Below, in pieces: positions 35,778 through 44,652 of a DNA stretch of 64,000 bases. The notes beneath the pieces were generated by a model. The model had not been told where the DNA came from. It searched no databases and saw only the letters and a list, made by a program, of their open reading frames with translations. Positions within the stretch are counted from its first letter, which is position 1. The number at the start of each line of letters is the position of its first letter. Source of the DNA: Azospirillum brasilense (GTDB taxonomy: Bacteria > Pseudomonadota > Alphaproteobacteria > Azospirillales > Azospirillaceae); contig NZ_CP059449.1 of the NCBI RefSeq assembly GCF_022023855.1, positions 62,001 through 126,000 of the forward strand, read 5' to 3'. Position numbers and translations under genes: made by a program.

Positions 35778-35966
35778 TCAGGACGGCTTCTTGAAGAAGG
35801 CCTCCGCGGCGTTCTTCTGCGTCTCCTTTGCGGCGATGGCGGCGCGGGCGCGGGCGATCTCGGCCTCCAGCCCGGCGATGTAGTCCTTCAGCTCCGCCAC
35901 GCCCAGCGCGGTCAGGTCCTTCAGCGCCGGCTTGGCCTTGCGCGGCTCCAGATCGTCGATGTCCAT
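35778..35966 (-). CDS. DUF1192 family small protein
   Basis: The 62-residue protein begins MDIDDLEPRKAKPALKDLTA and has the helix VAELKDYIAGLEAEIARARA, matching DUF1192, a short alphaproteobacterial coiled-coil family. No function is known. An excellent GGGAGGAG sits before the ATG at 35966; a longer frame opens at 35993. It is divergent from the quinone oxidoreductase gene, and the 200-base gap between them likely holds both promoters. Confidence 0.85.
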   Translation of the reverse strand: MDIDDLEPRKAKPALKDLTALGVAELKDYIAGLEAEIARARAAIAAKETQKNAAEAFFKKPS

Positions 35967-36167
35967 TGGGCTGCTCCTCCCGCGTTCGCGCATCCCTGCC
36001 CCGCGCCGTCCGCTTCCCGCCCGTCGGAAAGGCCGGCGGGGCGTGCTTGTCAGCGCCGGTGCGGAATTCTAACTTTGGTCGCCTGCGGACACAAACGGCC
36101 CGGCCGCCCGGAGTGGCGACAGCCGGATTGGCGGACACCGCGTCAACGAGGAATGGGGGAAGACACC

Positions 36168-37175
36168 ATGGGCATCGCCCTGCCGGACAGCATGACCTGC
36201 GTCGAGATTTCGCAACCCGGCGGTCCGGAGGTCCTGCGCACCGTGCAGCGTCCCGCCCCGGTGCCCGGCCCCGGCGAGGTGCTGGTGGCGGTGGAGGCGG
36301 CGGGCGTCAACCGTCCGGACATGCTGCAGCGCCAGGGCCGCTACGACCCGCCACCGGGCGCCTCCGACCTGCCCGGCCTGGAGATCGCTGGGCGCGTCGT
36401 CGCCATCGGCGAGGGCGTCACGGAGTGGGCCGCCGACGATGCGGTCTGCGCCCTGATCGCCGGCGGCGGCTATGCCCAGTATTGCGTGGTCCCGGCGCCG
36501 CAGCTCCTGCCCGTGCCGAAGGGCTATGGCATGGTCGAGGCCGCCGCCGTGCCGGAGACCTTCTTCACCGTCTGGACCAACGTGTTCGAGCGCGGCGCGC
36601 TGAAGCCCGGCGAGACGCTGCTGGTCCATGGTGGCTCCAGCGGCATCGGCACCACGGCGATCCAGCTCGCCAAGGCCTTCGGCGCCAAGGTCTTCACCAC
36701 CGCCGGCAGCGCCGAGAAGTGCCGGGCCTGCGAGGAGCTGGGCGCCGATCGCGCCATCGACTACAAGACCGAGGACTTCGCCGCCGTCATCCAGAAGGAG
36801 ACCGGTGGGCGCGGCGTCGACGTGGTGCTGGACATGGTCGGCGGCGACTACATCGCCCGCGACATCGGCATCATGGCCCCGGACGGGCGGCACGTCTCCA
36901 TCGCCTTCCTCCAGGGGCCGAAGGTTTCCATCAACATGTTCCCGGTGATGACCAAGCGCCTGACCCTCACCGGCTCCACCCTGCGCGCCCGCTCGGTCGA
37001 GGAGAAGGGCCGCATCGCCGCCGCCCTGCGCGAGAAGGTCTGGCCGCTCCTGGAGAGCGGCACGGTCAAGCCGGTGATCCACAAGGTCTTCACGCTGGAG
37101 CAGGCAGCCGACGCGCACGCCCTGATGGAATCCAGCGCGCACATCGGCAAGATCGTCATGACGGTTGGCGGCTGA
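36168..37175 (+). CDS. NAD(P)H-dependent quinone oxidoreductase (zeta-crystallin/PIG3 type)
   Basis: The 335-residue MDR-superfamily enzyme lacks catalytic zinc ligands and shows the quinone-reductase pattern: AGVNRPDMLQRQGRY, PGLEIAGRVV, the nucleotide-binding VHGGSSGIGTTAIQLAKAFG and a C-terminal KVFTLEQAADAHALMESS. It probably reduces quinones or alpha,beta-unsaturated carbonyls using NADPH. GGGGGAAG lies before ATG 36168; an ATG at 36153 is possible. A strong terminator follows. Confidence 0.88.
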   Translation: MGIALPDSMTCVEISQPGGPEVLRTVQRPAPVPGPGEVLVAVEAAGVNRPDMLQRQGRYDPPPGASDLPGLEIAGRVVAIGEGVTEWAADDAVCALIAGGGYAQYCVVPAPQLLPVPKGYGMVEAAAVPETFFTVWTNVFERGALKPGETLLVHGGSSGIGTTAIQLAKAFGAKVFTTAGSAEKCRACEELGADRAIDYKTEDFAAVIQKETGGRGVDVVLDMVGGDYIARDIGIMAPDGRHVSIAFLQGPKVSINMFPVMTKRLTLTGSTLRARSVEEKGRIAAALREKVWPLLESGTVKPVIHKVFTLEQAADAHALMESSAHIGKIVMTVGG

Positions 37176-37219
37176 CCGCAGCCGCGACCGCTGCCGCACC
37201 GGCGAACCATTGGATTGCG

Positions 37220-37256
37220 AAGGGAATTCCCCGGTTTCACAGCCGGGAATTCCCTT
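37220..37256 (+). terminator. Intrinsic terminator after the quinone reductase gene
   Basis: AAGGGAATTCCCCGG (37220-37234) pairs with CCGGGAATTCCCTT (37243-37256) with one bulged base, followed by TTCAAGAAATTTTTT. Each arm also contains GGGAATTCCC. The rest of 37176-37495 shows no gene; it holds an inverted TGCTAA/TTAGCA pair near 37307-37333 and presumably the trcR promoter. Confidence 0.75.
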
Positions 37257-37495
37257 TCAAGAAATTTTTTCGCTTCATTCTTGTTCCCGGACAGCCGGGT
37301 GGGCTTGCTAAAGCGCGCCAAGACGGTTAGCAGAGGGATCGGTGTCCGGGTTTTCCCGGCCGCCTGCCCGAGCACGCTTACATCGACCGGTTCCGGCCCT
37401 ATATGGAGGGCGAAGCTCGGGACCATCCGGTAAAGTATGGCCGATCGCGCCACCCGCCAGCGGGTGCGGTCGGGTTGGAGTTGTCAGGAGGGACG

Positions 37496-38113
37496 ATGGC
37501 ACTGCCCTTGATGCCGAAAGCGACGGCCGTCTGGCTGGTCGAGAACACATCCTTGACCTTCGAGCAGATCGCCGCCTTCTGCGGCCTGCATTCCCTGGAG
37601 GTCCAGGCCATCGCCGATGGCGAGGTGGCGGTCGGCATGGTCGGGCTGGACCCGGTGGCCAACGGTCAGTTGACCAAGGGCGAGATCGAACGCTGCGAGC
37701 GCAACCAGGATCTGCGCCTGAAGCTGCTGGTCCCCGACCTGCCGCTGCCGGCAGCACGGTCCAAGGGGCCGCGCTACACCCCGATCACCAAGCGCGGCGA
37801 CAAGCCGGACGCCATCGCCTGGCTGCTGAAGCACCATCCGGAGCTGTCGGACGCCCAGCTCTGCCGCCTGATCGGCACGACCAAGCCGACCATCGCGGCA
37901 GTCCGCGACCGCACGCACTGGAACGCCCCGAACATCAAGCCGCGCAACCCGGTGCTGCTCGGCCTGTGCACCCAGCGCGAGCTGGAGGAATCCCTGGCCC
38001 TGGCCGTCCGCCGAGGCGGCGTCCCTCTGTCGCAGGAGGAGCGCGAGGCCCAGGACGGCGAGGACGGCTACGGCGACGAGTCGCCCTATTCAGAGCGGGA
38101 AGAGGCGCGCTGA
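37496..38113 (+). CDS. trcR: Cell-cycle transcriptional regulator TrcR (DUF1013)
   Basis: The 205-residue protein belongs to the DUF1013 family, conserved in Alphaproteobacteria and described in Caulobacter as the cell-cycle regulator TrcR. Two helix-turn-helix-like segments are seen, VENTSLTFEQIAAFCGLHSL near residue 15 and HPELSDAQLCRLIGTTKPTI near residue 117, before a charged acidic tail. AGGAGGGACG ahead of the ATG fixes the start. It is followed by a strong terminator, so it is probably monocistronic. Confidence 0.85.
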   Translation: MALPLMPKATAVWLVENTSLTFEQIAAFCGLHSLEVQAIADGEVAVGMVGLDPVANGQLTKGEIERCERNQDLRLKLLVPDLPLPAARSKGPRYTPITKRGDKPDAIAWLLKHHPELSDAQLCRLIGTTKPTIAAVRDRTHWNAPNIKPRNPVLLGLCTQRELEESLALAVRRGGVPLSQEEREAQDGEDGYGDESPYSEREEAR

Positions 38114-38126
38114 CGCCGCCTTACCG

Positions 38127-38158
38127 GCCCCTCTCCCCCGGCGGGAGGGGGGCTTTTT
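38127..38158 (+). terminator. Intrinsic terminator after trcR
   Basis: GCCCCTCTCCC (38127-38137) pairs with GGGAGGGGGGC (38143-38153), with one G-U pair, followed by TTTTT. Confidence 0.85.
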
Positions 38159-38269
38159 GCTTTTAAGCGCCGGGTGCGGCCCGTCCCTCCGCCCCCGGCG
38201 CCGGACCCGTGAAGGAGTCCATAAGACCGCGCTCTGGACGACACCCGGCCCGCGCGCTACTTCTTCGGC

Positions 38270-38863
38270 ATGACTGCATCCTCCCGTCTTGTCGTCGGTA
38301 TCAGCGGAGCCTCGGGCGTGATCCTGGGCATCCGGCTGCTGTCCGTGCTGCGCCGGATCGGCGTCGAATCGCACCTCGTCGTCAGCCGCTCCGCCGAGGT
38401 CACCCTGGCCCATGAGACGGACATGAAGGTGGCGGAGCTGCGCGCTCTCGCCGACGTGTCCTACGCCGCCGCCGACATCGGCGCGGCCATCGCCAGCGGC
38501 AGCTTCCGCGCCATGGGCATGATCGTCGCCCCCTGCTCCGTCCGCACGATGAGCGAGATCGCCACGGGCGTGACCTCCACCCTGCTGACCCGCGCCGCAG
38601 ACGTCACGCTCAAGGAGCGCCGCCCGCTGGTGCTGATGGTGCGCGAGACGCCGCTGCATCTGGGGCACCTGCGCACCATGACCCAGCTGGCCGAGATGGG
38701 CGCGGTGATCGCCCCACCGGTTCCCGCCTTCTACAACCGCCCGCAGACCATCGACGATCTGGTGGACCACGCCGTTGGGCGGGCGCTCGACCTGTTCGGG
38801 CTGGACGCGGGCATCGTCCGCCGCTGGGGCGAGCCGGCGCCTGCGGAGGTTCTGGAAACATGA
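38270..38863 (+). CDS. ubiX: Flavin prenyltransferase UbiX
   Basis: The 197-residue enzyme joins dimethylallyl phosphate to FMN, making the prenyl-FMN cofactor of UbiD decarboxylases, needed for ubiquinone synthesis. Family stretches are VVGISGASGVILGIRLL at the start, GMIVAPCSVRTMSEIATGV, KERRPLVLMVRETPLHLGHL and the final PAFYNRPQTIDDLVDH. It is complete. The carbonic anhydrase gene follows after 57 bases with its own candidate promoter. Confidence 0.95.
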   Translation: MTASSRLVVGISGASGVILGIRLLSVLRRIGVESHLVVSRSAEVTLAHETDMKVAELRALADVSYAAADIGAAIASGSFRAMGMIVAPCSVRTMSEIATGVTSTLLTRAADVTLKERRPLVLMVRETPLHLGHLRTMTQLAEMGAVIAPPVPAFYNRPQTIDDLVDHAVGRALDLFGLDAGIVRRWGEPAPAEVLET

Positions 38864-38881
38864 CCCGGCCTGGGCTATACC
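38853..38881 (+). promoter_or_regulatory. Candidate housekeeping promoter of the carbonic anhydrase gene
   Basis: TGGAAA (38853-38858) and TATACC (38876-38881) are separated by 17 bases; the start codon lies 40 bases downstream. Four of six bases match each housekeeping element in the -35 and more in the -10. Confidence 0.4.
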
Positions 38882-38920
38882 GCATCCGCTAAATCCCGAC
38901 CGAAGAGGGGTATCAGAACG

Positions 38921-39613
38921 ATGCCACACACCCGCGACCAGGACGTTCCGATTCGTCAGCTTCTCGCCGGGATGAAAGGTTTCCGCGCCCGCTACTACGA
39001 GCGCCGGCCCGACAGCATGCGCCAGCTCGTCGAGGAGGGGCAGAAGCCCAAGATCCTGATGATCGGCTGCTCCGACAGCCGCGTCGATCCGGCGCTGCTC
39101 ACCCAGGCGGAGCCGGGCGAGATGTTCGTCGTCCGCAACGTCGCCAACCTCGTCCCGCCCTACCAGCCGGACGGCAGCTACCACGGCACCTCGGCGGCCA
39201 TCGAATACGCGGTGCGGGTGCTTCAGGTCAGCCACGTCATCGTGTTGGGCCACGCCCTTTGCGGCGGCATCCAGGGGCTGATCCGCCTGCGCAAGGGCGA
39301 GCCGGACCAGAACGACTTCGTGTCGCCCTGGGTGTCCATCGCCAGCGCGGCGCTCGATCCCTACATCCCGCCCGCCCAGGGGGACACCGACGAGGAACGG
39401 CGCAAGGCCGAGTTCGAGCGCCTTCAGCAGAAGCCCGACGTGATCGAGCGCGCCGCCGTCCGCACGTCGGTGGACAATCTGATGACCTTCCCCTTCGTCC
39501 GCGAGCGGGTGGAGGCCGGGACACTGGAACTGCACGGCTGGTGGTTCGACCTGGACAGCGGCGACCTGTGGGCCATCAACTCCCAGACCAAGATGTTCGA
39601 ACCGGTCGATTGA
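38921..39613 (+). CDS. can: Beta-class carbonic anhydrase
   Basis: The 230-residue enzyme interconverts CO2 and bicarbonate. Zinc ligands are visible in MIGCSDSRVDP (Cys with the Asp-Arg dyad) and in VIVLGHALCGGI (His and Cys). The YAVRVLQVSH and LELHGWWFDLDSGDL segments are typical of the plant-type beta class. It is full length, with GAAGAGGGG upstream of the ATG. The hairpin at 39716-39750 may end its transcript before the flgE promoter. Confidence 0.94.
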   Translation: MPHTRDQDVPIRQLLAGMKGFRARYYERRPDSMRQLVEEGQKPKILMIGCSDSRVDPALLTQAEPGEMFVVRNVANLVPPYQPDGSYHGTSAAIEYAVRVLQVSHVIVLGHALCGGIQGLIRLRKGEPDQNDFVSPWVSIASAALDPYIPPAQGDTDEERRKAEFERLQQKPDVIERAAVRTSVDNLMTFPFVRERVEAGTLELHGWWFDLDSGDLWAINSQTKMFEPVD

Positions 39614-39715
39614 GACCGGCGAGGGGGCCGGCGGGTGGGCGAAAGCTGCCCAGCGCAGGGTGAGGAGCCGCTTCCGCCGGGAAATTTCTGCCCATCCCTG
39701 GGTTTCCCCGGCCTG

Positions 39716-39750
39716 AACAAATCCCTCCCCCGCCACAGGAGAGGGTTGTT
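39716..39750 (+). terminator. Possible terminator between can and flgE
   Basis: AACAA-AT-CCCTC (39716-39727) pairs with GAGGGTTGTT (39741-39750) as a 10-bp stem with a 2-base bulge; a short T-rich end is built into the stem. Confidence 0.4.
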
Positions 39751-39769
39751 TCAGCGGCTCCCCGCTTTC

Positions 39770-39785
39770 TGGCACGACGGTTGCA
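39770..39785 (+). promoter_or_regulatory. Sigma-54 promoter of flgE
   Basis: TGGCACG-ACGG-TTGCA matches the sigma-54 consensus TGGCACG-N4-TTGCA exactly, with the invariant GG (39771-39772) and GC (39783-39784) separated by 10 bases. Transcription would start near 39796, 48 bases before flgE. Confidence 0.88.
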
Positions 39786-39843
39786 GTTCTCTGCGCGGCG
39801 CGTTCCAACGGACGTGCGTCGATGGGAATGAGGCGGCCGGACC

Positions 39844-41214
39844 ATGGGCATCACCACGATCTTCAACAATGGCGTTCTCGGGCTGACGGCGCAGAACCGC
39901 GCCCTGGGCACCATTTCGAACAACATCGCGAACGCCTCCACGTCCGGCTTCAAGGCATCGGAGACGCAGTTCTCCGACTTCGTGCTGAGCGACCGCACCG
40001 GCAACAAGGACCCCGGCAACGGTGTGCGCGCTTTCGAGCGGTTGGACCACAGCGGCGGCACCGTCACACAGACCGGCGTCACCACCAACGCGGCCATCGT
40101 CGGCAACGGCTTCTTCCTCGTCCAGGACCTGGATGCTCAGACCGGCACGACCGCGACCACCGCCCGGACAAGCGACGATTCGGTCTTCCTGACGCGGTCC
40201 GGCGACTTCTCCCCCGACAAGGAGGGCCGTCTGGTGAACGGCGCCGGCAAGGCGCTGATGGGCTTCAAGCTCGACCCCGCCAGCGGCTCCGGCTCCTTTG
40301 GCAGCCTCAGCAGCATGACTCCGGTCTCGCTGAGCGGGTTGCAGGACTACCGTGAAGCCTCGACCCAGGCATCGCTGAACCTCAACCTGCCCTACGACCA
40401 GCAACCGGTGACCGGTCCGATCACCACGGCGAACACCACCGGCGTTGTTCTGAACATGGTCGACAGGAACGGCGCCGACGGGGCGATGGCCCTGCGGTTC
40501 GTGAAGACCGGGCAGGCGGAGGACGGCACCTCGACCTGGCAGGTCTTCAACGCCGGAGTCGTCGGCGCCGACGGCAAACCGGTGGGCAACGGCAACGTGA
40601 ACGACCCCACCACTTGGCAATCGCTCGGCACGCTGAACTTCGCCCGCAACGGCACGCTGACCGGCGGCCCAACCGGCAGCCCGGCGACCCTGACCCTGAA
40701 CCCCGGCGGCGATTTCGCCCAGACGACGTTGGATCTCGGTTCCTATGGGAAGATGACCAACTCCATCACCACCATCGCCGGCATGGATCTGGGGATCGTC
40801 CAGGGCAACAACGGCATCCGCGCCAGCACCTATCAAGGGGCGGAGCTGACCGAGGACGGCTTCGTCGCCGCCAACTTCCAGGGCGGTAAGCAGCGCTACA
40901 TCTACCGCATCCCCGACGCGACGGTGATCAACCCGACCGATCTGGAAAGCGTGTCCGGCACCATGTTCCGGACCAGCGCCAATTCGGGCGCCATCCGCCT
41001 GAACTCCTTCGGCAACCTGACCAACGAGACCGGCACCAGCGCGCCGAAGACCGTCGGGGCGTCGCTGAGCACGGCCAGCGTCGAAGGCTCCAACGTCAAG
41101 ATCGAGGAGCAGTTCACCACGCTGATCCAGGCGCAGCGCACCTACTCCGCCGCCTCCAAGCTGGTGTCCACCGCCGACGAGATGACCCAGGCGACGATCA
41201 CTCTCAAGTCGTAA
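39844..41214 (+). CDS. flgE: Flagellar hook protein FlgE-like
   Basis: The 456-residue protein begins with GVLGLTAQNRALGTISNNIA and the rod/hook signature NNIANASTSGFKASE, has the FlgE-type VGNGFFLVQD and TRSGDFSPDKEGRLVN segments, and ends with IEEQFTTLIQAQRTYSAAS for the coiled-coil assembly helix. It is exported by the flagellar type III system and polymerises into the hook. It has its own sigma-54 promoter. Its 3' end overlaps the convergent TPR-GT9 gene by 11 bases. No other flagellar gene is in the window, so it is an isolated hook gene. Confidence 0.9.
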   Translation: MGITTIFNNGVLGLTAQNRALGTISNNIANASTSGFKASETQFSDFVLSDRTGNKDPGNGVRAFERLDHSGGTVTQTGVTTNAAIVGNGFFLVQDLDAQTGTTATTARTSDDSVFLTRSGDFSPDKEGRLVNGAGKALMGFKLDPASGSGSFGSLSSMTPVSLSGLQDYREASTQASLNLNLPYDQQPVTGPITTANTTGVVLNMVDRNGADGAMALRFVKTGQAEDGTSTWQVFNAGVVGADGKPVGNGNVNDPTTWQSLGTLNFARNGTLTGGPTGSPATLTLNPGGDFAQTTLDLGSYGKMTNSITTIAGMDLGIVQGNNGIRASTYQGAELTEDGFVAANFQGGKQRYIYRIPDATVINPTDLESVSGTMFRTSANSGAIRLNSFGNLTNETGTSAPKTVGASLSTASVEGSNVKIEEQFTTLIQAQRTYSAASKLVSTADEMTQATITLKS

Positions 41215-42970
41215 GAGCCGCGGCACGCAGCGCGTCGGCGACGCGCCCGGCCACCTCCGTCCAGTCGCCGACGCGCGTCTGGCGGAACAGGCGGGCGGTG
41301 GGATACCAGGGGCTGTCCTCCCGCCCCAGCAGCCAGCGCCAATCCGGCGACAGGGGCAGCACCACCCAGACCGGCACCCCCAGCGCCCCGGCCAGATGGG
41401 CCGGCCCGGTGCAGGAGGAGATCACGAGGTCGAGGTTGGCCATGATCGCCGCGGTGTCGGAGAAATCGGCGATGTCCGGCCCGAGGTCGGTGAAGGAAGG
41501 CGGCATCACCACCCCTTCCAGATCCTCCCGCCCCGGCCCCTTCTGCAACCCGAAGAAACGCACGCCCGGTACGCCCAGCACCGGCCGCAGCCCCGCCAGC
41601 CGGGGCGAGCGCAGCGCGTCGCCGGGAAAGCGTGGGTTGCCCGCCCAGACCAGCCCGACCCGCAGCCCCGGCCCGTCCGCCAGCCGCTTGCTCCAGGCAA
41701 CGGCGCGTTGCGGGTCGGGGCGCAGATAGGGCACGGCGGCGGGCAGGTCGTCCAGCTTGGTCCCGAAGGCGCGCGGCAGGCTCATCAGCGGGCATTCCAG
41801 ATCGAAGTCCGGCAACGGGTCGCCGCGGGCGATCAGCCGCTCCACCCCCGGCAGGCCGGACAGCACGCTCATCAAGGGCGGCTGCACCTCCAGGATCACC
41901 CGCGCCCCGCGCTCCGCCACCAGCGGGACGTAGCGGACGAACTGCAGGGTGTCGCCCAACCCCTGCTCGGCATAGAGCAGAATGGTGCGCCCGGCGATGT
42001 CGCCGCCGCTCCAGGTGGGCTGCACGAAGCGGCGCCACGGCGGTTCCGCCCGCGCGTCGTGGCGGCGCCAGTCGAACTCCGGCCAGCCGCCCTCGCAGTC
42101 CCCGGCCAGCAGCCGGGCGAAGCCGCGGTTCCAGCGCATCCCGGCGTCACCGGGACGCGCCTCCAGCACCCGATCAAAGTCGGCAAGAGCCTCCACCGGT
42201 CGGGCCATGGCGAGCAGCGCACCACCGCGCGCCGCGCACAAAGACGGGCCGGAGAAACCGCATCCCTCCGCCGCGGCGAAGGCCGCCAGCGCCTCGTCGA
42301 AGCGGCCCTGCCCGGCCAGCAGCGACCCGAGATTTCCCCACGCCGCGCCATAGCCGGGGGCGAGGTCCAGCGCCGCGCGGTAGGCAGCCTCCGCCTCGTC
42401 CCAGCGCTTCTGCGCGGCACAGGCGGAGCCGAGCATCATCCGGGCCGCCGGCGATTCCGGCGCCAGCGCGGCGGCGCGGCGAGCCGCGCGCTCCGCCGCC
42501 GCCGCCCGCCCTCCGGCCAAGGCCGTTTCGGCGAGGTTCACCAGGGCGTCCGCCGAGGCCGGGAGCAGGGCCAAGGCCCTTTGCGCCGAACAGGTGGCCT
42601 CCGGCACGCGGTTCAAATCGCGCAGGGCGGCGGCCCTGCTGGCGTGGGCGTCGGCAAGCTGCGGGTCCAGCCGCAAGGCGCGGGCGTAGCCGGCCTCCGC
42701 CGCCGCCGCATCGCCCATGGTCTGACGCGCGCCGGCAAGGTTGGAGTGACCGCCCGCCGAGTCGGGACGCAGCGCCAGCGACCGGCGCAGCAGCCGCGCC
42801 CCGTCCGCCGGGCGGCCCGTCTGCGCGTGCAGCACGCCCAGGAACTGCGCAGCGTCGGGTTGTTCGGGGTCGGCCTCCAGAATCCGCCCGTAGAGCGTCG
42901 CCGCCTCGGCCAGACGGCCCGACTGGTGATGGTCGATGGCGGCCAGAAGGGCCTCGATGATCGTCGCCAT
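41204..42970 (-). CDS. TPR-repeat protein fused to a GT9-like glycosyltransferase domain (second copy)
   Basis: The 588-residue protein carries about eight TPR-like repeats over residues 1-300 and a GT9-like domain after that, with LLYAEQGLGDTLQFVRYVPL, a donor-side SSCTGPAHLAGALGVPVWVV and DSPWYPTARLFRQ. It is paralogous to 928-2598, with a longer TPR region. Convergence with flgE suggests, but does not prove, a role in flagellar protein glycosylation; an exopolysaccharide role is equally possible. It ends in the 3' end of flgE by 11 bases. Confidence 0.75.
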   Translation of the reverse strand: MATIIEALLAAIDHHQSGRLAEAATLYGRILEADPEQPDAAQFLGVLHAQTGRPADGARLLRRSLALRPDSAGGHSNLAGARQTMGDAAAAEAGYARALRLDPQLADAHASRAAALRDLNRVPEATCSAQRALALLPASADALVNLAETALAGGRAAAAERAARRAAALAPESPAARMMLGSACAAQKRWDEAEAAYRAALDLAPGYGAAWGNLGSLLAGQGRFDEALAAFAAAEGCGFSGPSLCAARGGALLAMARPVEALADFDRVLEARPGDAGMRWNRGFARLLAGDCEGGWPEFDWRRHDARAEPPWRRFVQPTWSGGDIAGRTILLYAEQGLGDTLQFVRYVPLVAERGARVILEVQPPLMSVLSGLPGVERLIARGDPLPDFDLECPLMSLPRAFGTKLDDLPAAVPYLRPDPQRAVAWSKRLADGPGLRVGLVWAGNPRFPGDALRSPRLAGLRPVLGVPGVRFFGLQKGPGREDLEGVVMPPSFTDLGPDIADFSDTAAIMANLDLVISSCTGPAHLAGALGVPVWVVLPLSPDWRWLLGREDSPWYPTARLFRQTRVGDWTEVAGRVADALRAAALTT

Positions 42971-43168
42971 GGGACGTGCCTGATGGTGGAAGGGTTATCG
43001 GAAGCCGAAGGAATGGACAGGCCCGCTGACGGATTGGTCACAAGTCCTGCCGTTCCCGCAACCCACCCACGAGAAGCCCCGCGTTGCATTTCACTTTTGC
43101 AAAACTTATTCTGCACCCCATGCCCCGCAGCATACTGGGGTATTCAGCGCGAGGCCCGGGTCCCGCTT

Positions 43169-43579
43169 ATGAAAAGCATTCCGTCGATGACAAGCACCTT
43201 GAACGTCTGTGCCCTCGCCCTCACCTGCGCCCTCGTCCCGGCGATCCTGACCGCGGCGCCCGCCGCCGCCAACGAGAAGCCCGCCGGCGGTGGATGCCCG
43301 TGGGCGCAGGACGTCAAGCTGGACCTCAACGGCAAGACGCTCACGCTGAACCAGGAGGCCTTCTCCGCGAAGGGGGAGCCGCTGGACCTTGAGGGCTATC
43401 AGATCTACCCGCTGCTCGACCAGTTGAAACTCCGCATCCTCGGCCCGCGCGGTCAGGAGTGGGAGGCTGGGCTGACCCGCCTGTCCGGTGGCAAGCGCTG
43501 CCAAGCCTTCTACGTCGGCAAGCCCTTCCAGGTGTCCGACGAGACGGGCGACCGCAACAGCCTCATCCTGGTCCGCTGA
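43169..43579 (+). CDS. Secreted hypothetical protein, 136 residues
   Basis: I do not recognise the family. A signal peptide is clear (LNVCALALTCALVPAILTAAPAAA, cleavage near residue 34), giving a mature domain of about 100 residues with a Cys pair (GGCPWAQ and KRCQAF) that could form a disulfide. The domain is beta-rich (VKLDLNGKTLTLNQEAF, LDLEGYQIYPLLDQLKL). It should be periplasmic or extracellular. ATG 43169 or 43187 could start it. The 3' end overlaps the convergent acetyltransferase gene by 17 bases. Confidence 0.65.
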   Translation: MKSIPSMTSTLNVCALALTCALVPAILTAAPAAANEKPAGGGCPWAQDVKLDLNGKTLTLNQEAFSAKGEPLDLEGYQIYPLLDQLKLRILGPRGQEWEAGLTRLSGGKRCQAFYVGKPFQVSDETGDRNSLILVR

Positions 43580-44150
43580 CTCCCGCCTTTATCCTCGCCT
43601 GGAAGCGGTCGCGCCCGATCCGGTAGAGGACATGCCGCTTCAAGCGGTGGCCGTCGGGAACCCGCGGGTGGCTGAAGTCGCCCGCCGCATCGCGCTCCAT
43701 TCCCAGCCGCTCCATGACCCGCCGCGACCGCCGGTTCTCCGGCACGGTGAAGGCCACGATCCCGTCGAGCCCGAGGCTGCCGAAGCCGTAGGCCAGCGCC
43801 AGACCGGCGGCCTCGGTCGCCAGCCCCTGCCCCCAGTGGTCGGGGTCGAGCCGCCATCCCACCTCCACGGCGGGGGCGAAAGGCGCTTCCCACGTCACCC
43901 GGGCCAAGCCGACGAAGCCGATGAAGGGGCTGTGCCCGGGCCGCTCCACCGCCCAGAAGCCAAAGCCGTGCCGGTCGAAATGCTCGCCGATGCGCTGGAT
44001 CACCGCGTCGCTGGCCGCCCGGTCGGGAAGCGGCAGCAAATGCTCCATCACCACGGGATTCTGTGACAGCGCGTGAAAAGCGTCACCATCCCCGTCCCGC
44101 CAGGGCCGCAGGATCAGCCGGGGCGAGGTTAGGATGGCGGGAGTCGTCAT
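43563..44150 (-). CDS. RimJ-type GNAT N-acetyltransferase
   Basis: The 195-residue protein starts TPAILTSPRLILRPWRDGDG, a typical entry of RimJ/RimL-like acetyltransferases, and has the acetyl-CoA loop DPDHWGQGLATEAAGLALAY and the late NRRSRRVMERLGMERD. It probably acetylates a protein N-terminus, an amino sugar or a small amine. It is third in a likely transcript after the phosphofructokinase and TIGR02444 genes, with a 13-base gap. Confidence 0.82.
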   Translation of the reverse strand: MTTPAILTSPRLILRPWRDGDGDAFHALSQNPVVMEHLLPLPDRAASDAVIQRIGEHFDRHGFGFWAVERPGHSPFIGFVGLARVTWEAPFAPAVEVGWRLDPDHWGQGLATEAAGLALAYGFGSLGLDGIVAFTVPENRRSRRVMERLGMERDAAGDFSHPRVPDGHRLKRHVLYRIGRDRFQARIKAGVSGPG

Positions 44151-44163
44151 CGCACCGGTTCCG

Positions 44164-44622
44164 TCAGGGCTTGGGCGGCGTGTCGAGCGCCGCCAGCAGC
44201 GCCAGCAGCGCCGGGTCCCCCTCCGGCACCAGCCGGTAAAGGTTGGTCGCGGCCAGAGCGACGCCGCCCCCCGCCGCGGGGGTGAGTCCGGACAGGGCGA
44301 AGAGGCGGTCCTGCTGGACGCGCTCCGCCTCCAGCTCCGCCGCCTTCAGGCGCTTGTAGAGGGCGTCGTCCTCCCCCTTCGCCCGGCGGCGGACGGCGCG
44401 CAGCGGGCGAACCACCTCGTCCCGCCAGGGAGCGACCGCGGAGTCGATCCGCGCCAGCTCGTCCGCCAGAAGGTCGGCGCTGCAGGCCATGCCCGCCCAG
44501 GCGGCGAACAGCAGAAGGTTCACGTCCTGGCCGAGCCGGTCCTGAAGGTCGAGGCAGGCGGCGGGCACGCCGGGCCGTCCGTAGACGGCGAGCGAGAAGT
44601 CCCAGAGCGGGTTTTCCGACAT
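44164..44622 (-). CDS. TIGR02444 family protein
   Basis: The 152-residue protein matches TIGR02444 by NPLWDFSLAVYGRPGVPAAC, LDLQDRLGQDVNLLLFAAW and the basic LRAVRRRAKG region. These proteins are cytoplasmic, helical and of unknown function, found in many Proteobacteria. It is placed 30 bases after the phosphofructokinase gene and 13 before the acetyltransferase, in one likely operon. Length is normal for the family. Confidence 0.85.
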   Translation of the reverse strand: MSENPLWDFSLAVYGRPGVPAACLDLQDRLGQDVNLLLFAAWAGMACSADLLADELARIDSAVAPWRDEVVRPLRAVRRRAKGEDDALYKRLKAAELEAERVQQDRLFALSGLTPAAGGGVALAATNLYRLVPEGDPALLALLAALDTPPKP

Positions 44623-44652
44623 CGCCGCGCCTGCCTCCCCACAAGCCTCCGC

